Below, piece by piece: positions 20,476 through 29,340 of a DNA stretch of 51,951 nt. Under the pieces are notes generated by a model. That model was given only the letters and a program-made list of their open reading frames with translations, was not told the origin of the DNA and searched no databases. Position 1 is the first letter of the stretch. The number at the start of each line of letters is the position of its first letter. The translations under genes were made by a program, and so were the position numbers. Where the stretch lies: NCBI GenBank assembly GCA_018457135.1, contig JAGGDU010000040.1:1-51951 (forward strand), read 5' to 3'. The stretch comes from Trichodesmium erythraeum GBRTRLIN201 (GTDB lineage: Bacteria > Cyanobacteriota > Cyanobacteriia > Cyanobacteriales > Microcoleaceae).

Positions 20476-22524
20476 ATGAACTACTATGAATTAGGAGAAA
20501 AATTTCTAGAACAACAACAGTGGGAGAAAGCTGTTACTAGCTACCGCCAAGCTATAAAATTAAACCCTACTTTTTCTTGGCATTACTACAAATTAGGGCA
20601 AGCTTTAACTCAACTACAAAAATGGGATGAAGCTATTACTAATTACCAAAAAGCTATAGAACTAAATTCTGATTTTCCTTGGTCTTATCATCACTTAGGA
20701 AATGCTTTACTAAAACAGGAAAAATGGGAAGAAGCAGTTAATGCTTACCACAATTTTATTAAACTTAATTCTGATAATTATTGGGCTTACCATAAATTAG
20801 GAGAAGCCTTATTTAAAATAGGAGAATTTGACGCCGCAATTATTTCCTATCAAAAAGCCATTAAAATTAATCCAGAAATTAAAGGAACTCATCAAAAATT
20901 AGCAGATATTTTATTTCATATTGGTCAGCTAGAAGCAGCAGAAATCGCATATCGTAAGGCCATAAAACTCAATCCAGAAGTAGTTTGGTATCGCCAATGT
21001 TTAGGAGATGTTTTACTTAGACAAAAAAGATTAGACGAAGCGATCGCTACTTATTTAGAAGTTGCTAAAGTTAGCCATAATCTAACTTGGATGCACCTAC
21101 AGTTAGGAGATGCTTTTGCTCAACTTTGTCAATCAAATTTAGACGAAACTATCAATTACTATTGCCAAGCCATTAAAAATCCCAATCAATATCCGATTTA
21201 TCAAAAATCACTATATTTAATCAAAACAAATCCAGAAATATATCTAGAATTAGGAAATTATCTAGCACAAAAAAATCAAATTTATGGAGCCATAATTATT
21301 TATTACTTGTTGCTAGAAATATTACCCATTCAAATAAATATTCATCAGCAACTTGACCAGATATTCCGGCAAAAAAATCAACTAGAACAACAGCTAAATT
21401 CATTTTATTCTGCCGTTAAAACTGACGGAAATAGTCAATCTTACTATCACCTAGGATTAGCATTAACTAAACAACAAAAATGGTTAGAAGCTACCATAAT
21501 CTACCATCGTGCTATAGAAATTAATCCTGATTTTGCTTGGTGGTCTGATATTCGTCTGTGGGAAACTTTTAGAAAGCAAGATAAACTCCAAAAAATAGTT
21601 GATTTGTTTCAAGAATTTATTAGTTTTCCAAATAACTCACTCTGTCGTTATCTCAATTTAGCTGAAGCTCTAACTCAAGTAAATAGAAATACTGAAGCAC
21701 TAGAAATTTATCAAAATGCTTCTCAACAACAAATTCAACAAAACTATCCTAACTTTTTTCTAAAATCCCAAAAGTCCCCTCAAATATTAGGACCTAATTT
21801 TCTAGTAATTGGAGTTAAGAAAGGAGGAACTACATCTATTTATCATTATCTAATTCAACATCCACAAATTTTACCTGGAATCAAAAAAGAAATTGATTTT
21901 TGGTCTTTCTATTTCCATCGAGGTTTAGATTGGTATCGGGCACATTTTCCATCAATTCCAGAGTCAGAAAAATACTTAACTGGAGAAGCAAGTCCTAGTT
22001 ATTTTGATGCTCCAGATGTTCCCGCTAGACTATTTCATTTTTTCCCCAGAATTAAACTAATTGTTTTATTAAGAAATCCAGTGGATAGAACTATATCTAA
22101 TTACTATCATGAAGTACGTTCACAAGCAGAGAGCATGTCTATTGAAGAGGTAATTAATTCTAGGCTGGAAAAACTGAACAAAATTTCATCTAGTTTTATC
22201 ACAGAAAAAGATTATTGGAATTATCAGGGAGATTATATAGCTTCTAGTATTTATTTAGATTGGCTGAAGAAATGGTTGAATATTTTTCCCAGAGAACAAT
22301 TATTAATTTTGCCTAGTGAAAAATTTTATAGTCAGCCAAAAACCATAATGAAGCAAGTTTTCAATTTTCTAGATTTGCCAGATTATCAAATACAAGATTA
22401 TCCAAAATTTAATGCTGCTTCTTATGCGTCTATTAGTAAATCACTTCGACAAAAATTAAACGATTATTTTCAGTCTCATAATCAGCGTTTAGAGGAATAT
22501 CTGGGTATAAAATTTGGTTGGTAA
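20476..22524 (+). CDS. TPR-sulfotransferase fusion 3
   Basis: A 682-residue third intact copy. It begins directly inside a TPR (MNYYELGEKFLEQQQWEKAV), lacking the ~25-residue leader of copies 1 and 2, so it may be a truncated version re-started at this ATG. TPRs run to about residue 425. The PAPS loop IGVKKGGTTSIYHYL is near 443 and the 3'-phosphate motif LLRNPVDRTISNYYHE near 530. The protein ends LEEYLGIKFGW. The catalytic motifs are intact. The protein likely shares the cofactor PAPS with its sisters and may differ in acceptor through the TPR scaffold (inference). Confidence 0.92.
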   Translation: MNYYELGEKFLEQQQWEKAVTSYRQAIKLNPTFSWHYYKLGQALTQLQKWDEAITNYQKAIELNSDFPWSYHHLGNALLKQEKWEEAVNAYHNFIKLNSDNYWAYHKLGEALFKIGEFDAAIISYQKAIKINPEIKGTHQKLADILFHIGQLEAAEIAYRKAIKLNPEVVWYRQCLGDVLLRQKRLDEAIATYLEVAKVSHNLTWMHLQLGDAFAQLCQSNLDETINYYCQAIKNPNQYPIYQKSLYLIKTNPEIYLELGNYLAQKNQIYGAIIIYYLLLEILPIQINIHQQLDQIFRQKNQLEQQLNSFYSAVKTDGNSQSYYHLGLALTKQQKWLEATIIYHRAIEINPDFAWWSDIRLWETFRKQDKLQKIVDLFQEFISFPNNSLCRYLNLAEALTQVNRNTEALEIYQNASQQQIQQNYPNFFLKSQKSPQILGPNFLVIGVKKGGTTSIYHYLIQHPQILPGIKKEIDFWSFYFHRGLDWYRAHFPSIPESEKYLTGEASPSYFDAPDVPARLFHFFPRIKLIVLLRNPVDRTISNYYHEVRSQAESMSIEEVINSRLEKLNKISSSFITEKDYWNYQGDYIASSIYLDWLKKWLNIFPREQLLILPSEKFYSQPKTIMKQVFNFLDLPDYQIQDYPKFNAASYASISKSLRQKLNDYFQSHNQRLEEYLGIKFGW

Positions 22525-22711
22525 AAGAAGGTATTAGATTCAGATACCAATTTCCCCAGTAAAATTATAGAATTTATTGAATATTTGTACTTGTTTTAAT
22601 TTTCTTTTTTTGAGGTTATTTTCCTCAGCTAAAAATTAGTAAATTTGAGATGTCGTTATAGTAAAATAGAACAAAAAATCTTCCCTGTTACTAGATTAGC
22701 AGATTAAAAAA

Positions 22712-22875
22712 ATTTTTTTTTGAGTCTTGACAAATAGCTTTTATATGGGTTATTCACAAAAACAAAAAAGTTAAAACCTACGGCTAAACCCTATTTTTTT
22801 TTTGAGTCTTGACAAATAGCTTTTATATGGGTTATTCACAAAAACAAAAAAGTTAAAACCTACGGCTAAACCCTA
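22712..22875. repeat. 82-bp tandem duplication
   Basis: Two consecutive units of 82 bp, 22721-22793 plus its preceding T-run and 22803-22875 plus its own, are identical by eye apart from T-run length. Each contains GAGTCTTGACAAATAGC and ends ACCTACGGCTAAACCC. TTGACA resembles a -35 element, but the matching -10 is weak (TTATTC at 17 bases). Confidence 0.9.
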
Positions 22876-22992
22876 AATTCCTCAACCTTGGTTAAAAATA
22901 CTATCGTAGTATATCTTTGCTATAAAGTGTGAGTTTAGTACATATTTGATTAGGATAATTAGGAAAGTATAAAGGGAACATTAACATGGCTA

Positions 22993-23580
22993 ATGTCAGT
23001 AATAATGGCATTTACCTGCTTGAACATTAGTCAACCTCATGCTCTTGCATGTTTTGATGATATAAATGACATAGTCAACAAGCAAGTCACAATTAAAAAT
23101 GATGAGACCCACAGGCTTCTGTTCTCTCCTGGAGTTCCAATTGGCAAGCCTGGTGATGAGGGAGGCTGGCTAAAAAGTCCTGATATTGTAGGAGCTGATG
23201 CCAATTATTACGATCGTGCCCTCTGGTATCTTGAAAAGCGACAGGGTAGTATTGTAATCAGAAATAAACAGACGAATAGGTTAGCGTTTTCTTCTGGACC
23301 TATATTTGAGGGAAGTCCTGGTGATGAGGGAGGTTGACTAAAAAGTCCTGATATTGTAGGAGCTGATGCCAATTATTATGATCGTGCCGTCTGGTATCTC
23401 GAAAAATTTGATACAGATACTTGTTTGATTAAAAATAAAGAGACCCACAGGTATCTGTTCTCTGATGGACCTATATTTCAGGGAAAGCCTGGTGAATAGG
23501 GAGGCTGGCTAAAAAGTCCTGATATTGTAGGAGCTGATGCCAATTATTACAACCGTACCCTCTGGCGAATTGTCAGATAA
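22993..23580 (+). pseudogene. Secreted three-repeat (beta-trefoil-like) protein with two nonsense codons
   Basis: A single frame of 195 codons encodes a hydrophobic signal peptide (AFTCLNISQPHALA) followed by three ~58-residue repeats. Each has a VTIKNDETHRLLFS-like start, a PGDEGGW turn, the segment LKSPDIVGADANYY and a final LWYLEK-type Trp. Threefold units with a late Trp suggest a beta-trefoil or ricin-like lectin fold; that is inference. Repeat 2 has TGA at 23335-23337 where repeat 1 has Trp, and repeat 3 has TAG at 23497-23499 where repeat 1 has Glu. Everything else stays in frame to TAA at 23578, so decay is recent. Readthrough is possible but less likely. Confidence 0.8.
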
Positions 23581-23647
23581 AGCATAGCTAATACCATTTC
23601 TTAAAAACTTTTCTACGTTTTCTTGAACAGAGAATTATAGAAGTATT

Positions 23648-23850
23648 GGTAGTGCATCAAGAAAGTGTGGGAATGGTAATGTAATTGTTGTCCTTAAATA
23701 CTTTCTATTATCATGGAATGCCCTCTATGTGGCTATCAGAAAACTCATGAACATGGAAAGACCAGTAATGTTGTCAACGATATTATTATCCTGAATGCCT
23801 ACAAACTTTCACCGATACTTTTGACACTATGTACTATCGTAGAACAATTT
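23648..23850 (+). mobile_element. IS1-like element, 5' fragment
   Basis: It starts with the terminal sequence GGTAGTGCATCAAGAAAGTG and includes the transposase start MECPLCGYQKTHEHGKTSN, a C2-type zinc-finger half, with a frameshift soon after. It matches the reverse complement of about 38955-39151 closely to TAGAACAATT and then stops matching, so the rest of the element is deleted. Confidence 0.8.
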
Positions 23851-23999
23851 AAGACGTTAATAGTGCAGCTAATTCTGAGAAAAGTATTAACCCCTTTAAG
23901 AGAAAATCTTAAAGGAGTTAGTAAAGGCATTTTAATAATGTTTTTAAGAGTCAAATTTTGGATTGTTTAAGAATCTCCAGACTCTGAGGAAAGGAAGTA

Positions 24000-25529
24000 T
24001 CAATGCATTCTATCAATTGTCCTATACTGAATAGCTTCAGCTACATAAGCAGGTTTTAACTCCTCATCACCTGCTAAGTCGGCAATAGTTCTCCCTACCT
24101 TTAAAATTCGATCGCTGGCTCTTGCTGACAAACCTAATTTTCTAATTGCCCCCTCCAATAAACTGCGACTACTATCATCCAACTTACACCACTTGTGAAA
24201 ATGACGACTCTGCATCTGAGCATTACAATTTAAACCAGTCTCTTCCCGAAATCGATATTGAGCGCGATCACGTGCGACTCTCACCCTTTCCCTTACATCT
24301 ACTGAACTTTCTCCAGTTTCCTGTCTAGTAATTTCCTCCGGTTTCAACCGACTTACCATCACCTGTAAATCTATCCTATCCATCAACGGTCCTGAAAGTT
24401 TGCTCCAATATTGCTCTCGTTGTCTTGGGGAACAAGTGCATTGTTGAATAGGGTCCCCATAATAACCGCACGGACAAGGGTTTGTACTCGCAACCAAAGT
24501 AAACTGAGCGGGAAATTCTACCGAAAGTCTGGTGCGGGATATGGTCACCAACCCATCTTCCAAAGGTTGACGCAAATATTCCAAAACATTGCGATTAAAT
24601 TCCGTTAACTCATCTAAAAATAATACCCCCCTGTGAGATAAAGATATTTCCCCTGGTCGCGGAAAACTTCCCCCACCAACCAAAGAGGGTCCCGATGCCG
24701 AATGATGAGGACTGCGAAACGGGCGATCGCTCACCAAACTCCCCCTATCTTTCAACAACCCGGCCACCGAATAAATTTGAGTTACTTCCAAGGCTTCCTC
24801 AAAACTCAACGGAGGCAAAATTCCCGGTAAGCGTCGGGCCAACATGGTTTTCCCACTACCAGGGGGTCCCACAAAAATCAAGTTATGCCCACCAGCAGCA
24901 GCTATTTCCAAAGCGCGACGGGCATGATTTTGTCCTTTAACCTCTTTTAAATCTAAACCTGTAAATTTTCGTTTGGCCAAAATGTCGGCAGTATTTATTT
25001 CTACAGGAGAAAAGCTTGTGGGACTATTTAAAAAATCTGTAACATTAAAAATATTATCAAATCCATAAACCGATAACCCTTTCACTACTGCCGCTTCTTT
25101 AACATTGCCAGTAGGCACAACTAAACCAGTAATTCCCATTTTGTGGGCAGCAGCAGCAATAGGTAAAACTCCAGCAACTGGTCGTAATGTACCATCAAGA
25201 GAAACTTCTCCTAAAAATAGATGGTCCCCAAGCAAATCTGGTTTGACTTGTTCAGAGGCAGCTAAAATTCCTATACTAATAGGTAAATCAAAACTTGGGC
25301 CTTCTTTGCGTAAATCTGCGGGGGTAAGATTGACAAGAATTTTCCGCATTGGAAAATAATAACCACAATTTTTCAAAGTGGCTTTAACTCTCTCCTTTGA
25401 TTCTTGAACTGCTGCATCTGGTAACCCTACAACGACAACTTTTGGCAGTCCCCCAGATACATCAACTTCAACACCTACTTTGATGGCCTCAATGCCTATT
25501 ATTGATGCACTCCATACTCTAGCTAGCAT
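24000..25529 (-). CDS. comM: YifB/ComM-family Mg-chelatase-like AAA+ ATPase
   Basis: A 509-residue protein of the YifB family. The N-terminal domain (residues 1-165) has VEVDVSGGLPKVVVVGLPDA and RKEGPSFDLPI, typical of the Lon-like fold without the full protease site. The AAA+ core has Walker A GPPGSGKTML near 220, Walker B LFLDELTEF near 305, and a Cys-rich NPCPCGYYGD loop. The C-terminal Mg-chelatase domain ends with AIQYRTIDR. In transformable bacteria ComM is a helicase aiding branch migration of incoming DNA; the cyanobacterial role is not shown here. It is divergent from the HIT gene, with only 57 bases between starts, so promoters overlap. Confidence 0.93.
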   Translation of the reverse strand: MLARVWSASIIGIEAIKVGVEVDVSGGLPKVVVVGLPDAAVQESKERVKATLKNCGYYFPMRKILVNLTPADLRKEGPSFDLPISIGILAASEQVKPDLLGDHLFLGEVSLDGTLRPVAGVLPIAAAAHKMGITGLVVPTGNVKEAAVVKGLSVYGFDNIFNVTDFLNSPTSFSPVEINTADILAKRKFTGLDLKEVKGQNHARRALEIAAAGGHNLIFVGPPGSGKTMLARRLPGILPPLSFEEALEVTQIYSVAGLLKDRGSLVSDRPFRSPHHSASGPSLVGGGSFPRPGEISLSHRGVLFLDELTEFNRNVLEYLRQPLEDGLVTISRTRLSVEFPAQFTLVASTNPCPCGYYGDPIQQCTCSPRQREQYWSKLSGPLMDRIDLQVMVSRLKPEEITRQETGESSVDVRERVRVARDRAQYRFREETGLNCNAQMQSRHFHKWCKLDDSSRSLLEGAIRKLGLSARASDRILKVGRTIADLAGDEELKPAYVAEAIQYRTIDRMH

Positions 25530-25586
25530 ATTCCCATATTTTTATGTATTCTTAAATTTGTATAACAAGTTGTTTGAAATTGATAA

Positions 25587-25934
25587 ATGAGCGAGCAAGA
25601 CACTATTTTCAGTAAGATTATACGGCGGGAAATTCCAGCGGATATTATTTATGAGGATGAAACAACCTTGGCTTTCAAAGATATTAATCCTCAAGCTCCT
25701 ATTCATATCCTGGTAATTCCGAAAAAGCCTATCCCCAATTTAGCCAATGCCACATCTGAAGACCACATTTTGATGGGAAACTTATTGTTAACAGCAAAGC
25801 AGGTTGCACAAGAGCAAGGACTACAAAATGGCTATCGTGTGGTTATTAATAATGGGATAGATGCTGGTCAAACCGTATTTCATTTACATCTTCATATTCT
25901 TGGAGGTCGTCCAATGCAGTGGCCTCCAGGCTAA
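25587..25934 (+). CDS. HIT-family nucleotide hydrolase (HinT type)
   Basis: A 115-residue histidine-triad protein. The HxHxHxx motif HLHLHIL is at His99, His101 and His103, followed by GGRPMQWPPG as in the Hint/PKCI branch. The N-terminal FSKIIRREIPADIIYED and the central HILVIPKKPI are standard. Such proteins hydrolyse purine nucleoside phosphoramidates and acyl-adenylates in the cytoplasm. The length is normal. It is divergent from the YifB gene. Confidence 0.95.
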   Translation: MSEQDTIFSKIIRREIPADIIYEDETTLAFKDINPQAPIHILVIPKKPIPNLANATSEDHILMGNLLLTAKQVAQEQGLQNGYRVVINNGIDAGQTVFHLHLHILGGRPMQWPPG

Positions 25935-26169
25935 TTCAAGATTACAAGATTAATAATGTAGTAGGGGCAGGTTCAGCTATAAAGGTGAGAGGACGACTAA
26001 GTATCTAATCTCAAAATCTTTCCCTCTCTAAGTTTAAGTTAATTTGAGTATCTCTAATTTATGACTTTTTAATCTCTTCAACATATATATAGTTACCTCT
26101 ACTGAAAGTCCAAAGAAAAAATATAAGTATAACTTATTAAAAAATTTAAACATACTTTTCTGAAAACCC

Positions 26170-26198
26170 TTTACAAAACTATGTTAACTAATTAATAT
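26170..26198 (+). promoter_or_regulatory. psbA promoter
   Basis: TTTACA (26170-26175), a 17-base spacer and TAATAT (26193-26198) form a sigma-70-type promoter 60 bases before the D1 start codon. A start of transcription near 26205 is predicted. Confidence 0.8.
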
Positions 26199-26207
26199 GG
26201 TATTCAA

Positions 26208-26225
26208 GGTAGCAAAAACGCTACC
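26208..26225 (+). promoter_or_regulatory. psbA leader hairpin
   Basis: GGTAGC-AAAAAC-GCTACC is a perfect 6-bp stem with a 6-base loop lying only a few bases inside the predicted transcript. It could protect the 5' end or act in light-dependent mRNA stability; that role is inferred. There is no Shine-Dalgarno before the ATG, so translation starts from an A/U-rich leader. Confidence 0.6.
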
Positions 26226-26258
26226 GAGAATCTTGAAAAATAAATAGCAATTATAAAT

Positions 26259-27320
26259 ATGACCACTACTTTACAACAGCGTGAAAACGCTAACGTATGG
26301 GAAAGGTTTTGTAGTTGGGTAACAAGCACAGACAACCGCATATATGTAGGTTGGTTCGGTGTATTAATGATCCCTACTCTCTTAACTGCAACCATCTGTT
26401 ACATCATCGCATTTGTAGCAGCACCTCCAGTAGATATTGATGGTATCCGTGAGCCCGTCGCTGGCTCTCTAATGTTCGGAAACAACATAATTTCCGGAGC
26501 AGTAGTACCTTCCTCAAACGCTATCGGTCTACACTTCTATCCCATCTGGGAAGCAGCTAGCTTAGATGAGTGGCTATACAACGGTGGCCCATACCAGCTA
26601 GTAATTTTCCACTTCCTCATCGGAATCTTTACTTACATGGGTCGTGAGTGGGAATTATCTTACCGCTTAGGTATGCGTCCTTGGATCTGTGTAGCTTACT
26701 CTGCACCAGTAGCAGCAGCAACAGCAGTATTCTTAATCTATCCTATCGGTCAAGGAAGCTTCTCTGATGGAATGCCTTTAGGAATTTCTGGTACTTTCAA
26801 CTTCATGATCGTATTCCAAGCAGAGCACAACATCTTAATGCACCCATTCCACATGCTAGGAGTAGCTGGTGTATTCGGTGGTTCTTTATTCAGTGCAATG
26901 CACGGAAGCTTGGTAACATCTTCCTTAGTACGTGAGACAACTGAAACTGAGTCTCAGAACTATGGTTACAAGTTCGGTCAAGAGGAAGAAACTTATAACA
27001 TCGTAGCAGCTCATGGCTACTTCGGTCGTTTAATCTTCCAATATGCTTCATTCAACAACAGCCGTTCCTTGCACTTTTTCTTAGGAGCATGGCCAGTAGT
27101 AGGAATATGGTTCACAGCATTAGGTGTGAGCACAATGGCCTTCAACTTAAACGGTTTCAACTTCAACCAGTCCATCATTGACTCCAGCGGTCGCGTAATC
27201 AATACTTGGGCAGATATCATTAACCGCGCTAACTTAGGAATGGAAGTAATGCACGAGCGTAACGCTCACAACTTCCCTCTAGATCTAGCAGCAGTAGAAG
27301 CACCTTCTATTAAGGGTTAA
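26259..27320 (+). CDS. psbA: Photosystem II reaction centre protein D1
   Basis: D1 binds P680, pheophytin, QB and most ligands of the Mn4CaO5 cluster in the thylakoid membrane. The 353 residues align without internal gaps: Asp170, Ser264 (herbicide/QB site), and the C-terminal ligands in [17 protein letters not shown] (His332, Glu333, His337, Asp342, Ala344). Residue 130 is Glu (GREWELS, codon 26646-26648), the state associated with high-light D1 forms, whereas Gln130 marks the low-light form. The processed tail after Ala344 is only nine residues (AVEAPSIKG), while most cyanobacteria have sixteen. It has its own promoter, leader hairpin and terminator, hence a monocistronic transcript. Confidence 0.98.
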
Positions 27321-27337
27321 TTTCTTAGTTAGGTAAT

Positions 27338-27369
27338 AAAAACACTCTTCATTTATGGAGAGTGTTTTT
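27338..27369 (+). terminator. psbA rho-independent terminator
   Basis: AAAAACACTCT and AGAGTGTTTTT pair in an 11-bp stem around the loop TCATTTATGG, followed by a T-run. It lies 17 bases after the D1 stop codon. Confidence 0.9.
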
Positions 27370-27375
27370 TATTTT

Positions 27376-27713
27376 TTTAGGGCTTACCGAATTTAGTTTT
27401 ATATTACTGTTTCAAACTCCGTAAATCTTTTTTTCCTAAATCTATAGTTATAGGGTAGTTATAGGGTGCAGGAATAGTGTTTATTATGGTCCAATTAATT
27501 AGTAATGATTATATTTCCTAAATAATTAACGTAGTGCTATACCTCTGTATAAATAAAATTTTTACCTTACCTGAAGCTTTTTATCAGTTTTATAGAGCAG
27601 TCTCAGCAATACAAAAAAACATTAAAAAAGACTAATGGTGTACTCCATTTGTCTATTTCCCGCTCTATGTTTAGATATATCCCAAATAGAGTTCCAATGA
27701 AGAGCAGGGTTAT
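27376..27713. other. Gap between convergent genes
   Basis: A short direct repeat AGTTATAGGGT occurs twice near 27447-27468. Nothing else is recognised. Confidence 0.45.
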
Positions 27714-28385
27714 TCAACTAAGTTTGAGTAAATGTTGTAGAGAAATGCTTGCTGCTTGAGATACTTGAGGATGAGTATCTTTTTCTAAATATTTCAAGGC
27801 AGATATACTCTTAGGAATAGATATATTTCCTAAAGCTTTTGCTAAATTTTGACGGATCAACCAATCTTCCGAAAGGGCAAACTTAAGAATATGATCTACA
27901 GCTTTTAAGTCTCCAATTTCTCCTAAAGCAGCGATCGCTGCTTGTTGTATTACTAACTCCTGACTGTCTAACGCTTCTATCAATAAATCATGGGCACGTT
28001 GATCTCTGAGGTTTCCCAAAGCAACTGTTGCACTGAAACGTACTAACCAACTGGTATCTTGGTAAAATGCTTGGGCTAAAGGTTTAAATGCTCTAACATC
28101 TCCCAGATAGCCTAAAGCTCCTGCTGCATCAGCACGGACACCATAATCTGGATCTTTTTCTAGTAATTCTACTAAAATTGGGTAGCATTCCTCTGTCTGT
28201 TTTAGGCCCAGCGCAAATACTGCCATAGAGCGTACTGGTAAGTTAGAATCATACAATACTTTTTTGATAAGAGGAACTGCTTCAGTAGCAGATACTTCTC
28301 TTAGATGGGCAAGAGCAAGGAGGCGATCACGAGAATTTTCGCTATCTAGTTGAACTGATATTTGTTCTAAATTCATATTTTGCAT
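27714..28385 (-). CDS. HEAT-repeat protein, phycobilisome-lyase/NblB-like
   Basis: A 223-residue all-helical protein of about six HEAT/PBS-lyase repeats. Examples are VRADAAGALGYLGDVRAF, VRFSATVALGNLRDQRA and IQQAAIAALGEIGDLKA. Related cyanobacterial proteins include phycobilin lyase subunits (CpcE/F type) and the phycobilisome degradation factor NblB, and the length is close to NblB. Which role applies cannot be told from sequence alone, and no phycobilisome gene is adjacent. The start at 28385 is supported by AAAGG six bases upstream. It is convergent with psbA. Confidence 0.85.
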   Translation of the reverse strand: MQNMNLEQISVQLDSENSRDRLLALAHLREVSATEAVPLIKKVLYDSNLPVRSMAVFALGLKQTEECYPILVELLEKDPDYGVRADAAGALGYLGDVRAFKPLAQAFYQDTSWLVRFSATVALGNLRDQRAHDLLIEALDSQELVIQQAAIAALGEIGDLKAVDHILKFALSEDWLIRQNLAKALGNISIPKSISALKYLEKDTHPQVSQAASISLQHLLKLS

Positions 28386-28974
28386 ATTTAACCTTTAGTT
28401 AATATGATTTTACATATATTTTATATTATAGTTAATAATAAAAATTTATCAAAATAACGTAAGGCCTTGCTCAAGACTTCTGTTATCTAAGTAATAAATA
28501 AGTAAGAGATTATTCTTCAACTGTGCTCTCTGTTATAATCTCAATAAAATATAATATTCTTTTTTCCAGCCTGGTATGATATTAGTCTTAAATTACTAAG
28601 ATTAGATATCTCCAAAAACTAAATTTCAGACTCTATTTTAGAATATTTTGAGCCTCAATTCCGGAAAAGCATATCGTTTTGTTTGGTTGTTATTAATATA
28701 ATTAACTTTTCTCATACTATTATCAGTTATAAGTTTTTATACAAATTTGAATAATTACTGCAAAGTCTAAGGCTTTTTGAATATAGATTTACAGCAGCTC
28801 CTTTGCATTCTTTTTTTTTATTTATATCAGTAGCTAATATCTTCAGAAGGCGACTAATTAATAGCTAAAACTGACAAGCGAATACTTACTTATTTTTATT
28901 GCTAGTAATTTTGATAAAACAGCGTATTCTTATCAGAATCAAATTACTAGATATGGAGAAATTATGTCGGTTTA
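28386..28974. other. AT-rich gap
   Basis: Upstream of the HEAT gene; no gene, RNA or repeat recognised. Confidence 0.4.
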
Positions 28975-29340
28975 TGTTCCACGCGAGTAATATCTAAAGC
29001 ATCACCATAGACTTCTATAAATATTTATCGTAAATAGGGTTTAAGACTAGAATAATCTTGCAATAAACTTTTAATTTTTTTTCGTTATTCTATAGTAGTC
29101 ATCTCCTATATATTGGATTTTTTAAGAGCATTAATATACATTAGTTTGAGAATATGAGCCAGGAAAGCTATTAGTCTATTTTTCAATTCCCGACGTTCGC
29201 TTTTTCCTAAACTTTCTATCTTCTCAATTAAATCTATTGAATCTAAATCATCTAGTTCTCTGCTTTTAAGTTTAGGAGCAGTATCTTCACACCAAGCTAT
29301 AAAATCATGATGGTAAAAAATATCATTTTTTTTGTGTCAT
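28975..29340 (-). pseudogene. DUF29 protein, decayed
   Basis: From ATG at 29340 a frameshift in an A-run is needed to reach YHHDFIAWCEDTAPKLKSRE, then LIEKIESLGKSERRELKNRL and AFLAHILKLMYINA. These are hallmark DUF29 segments (DFxAWxExTAxxLR and IEExESxGKSExREL). Further on, TTIE-stop-RKKIKSLLQDYSSLKPYL contains an in-frame stop, and a second stop follows before IFIEVYGDALDI. DUF29 genes are small, abundant, often mobile cyanobacterial genes of unknown function. Confidence 0.8.

Noticed and set aside
22721-22752. TTGACA-based promoter in the 82-bp repeat
   Set aside because: The -10 at the proper spacing is poor (TTATTC), so I do not call it a promoter.
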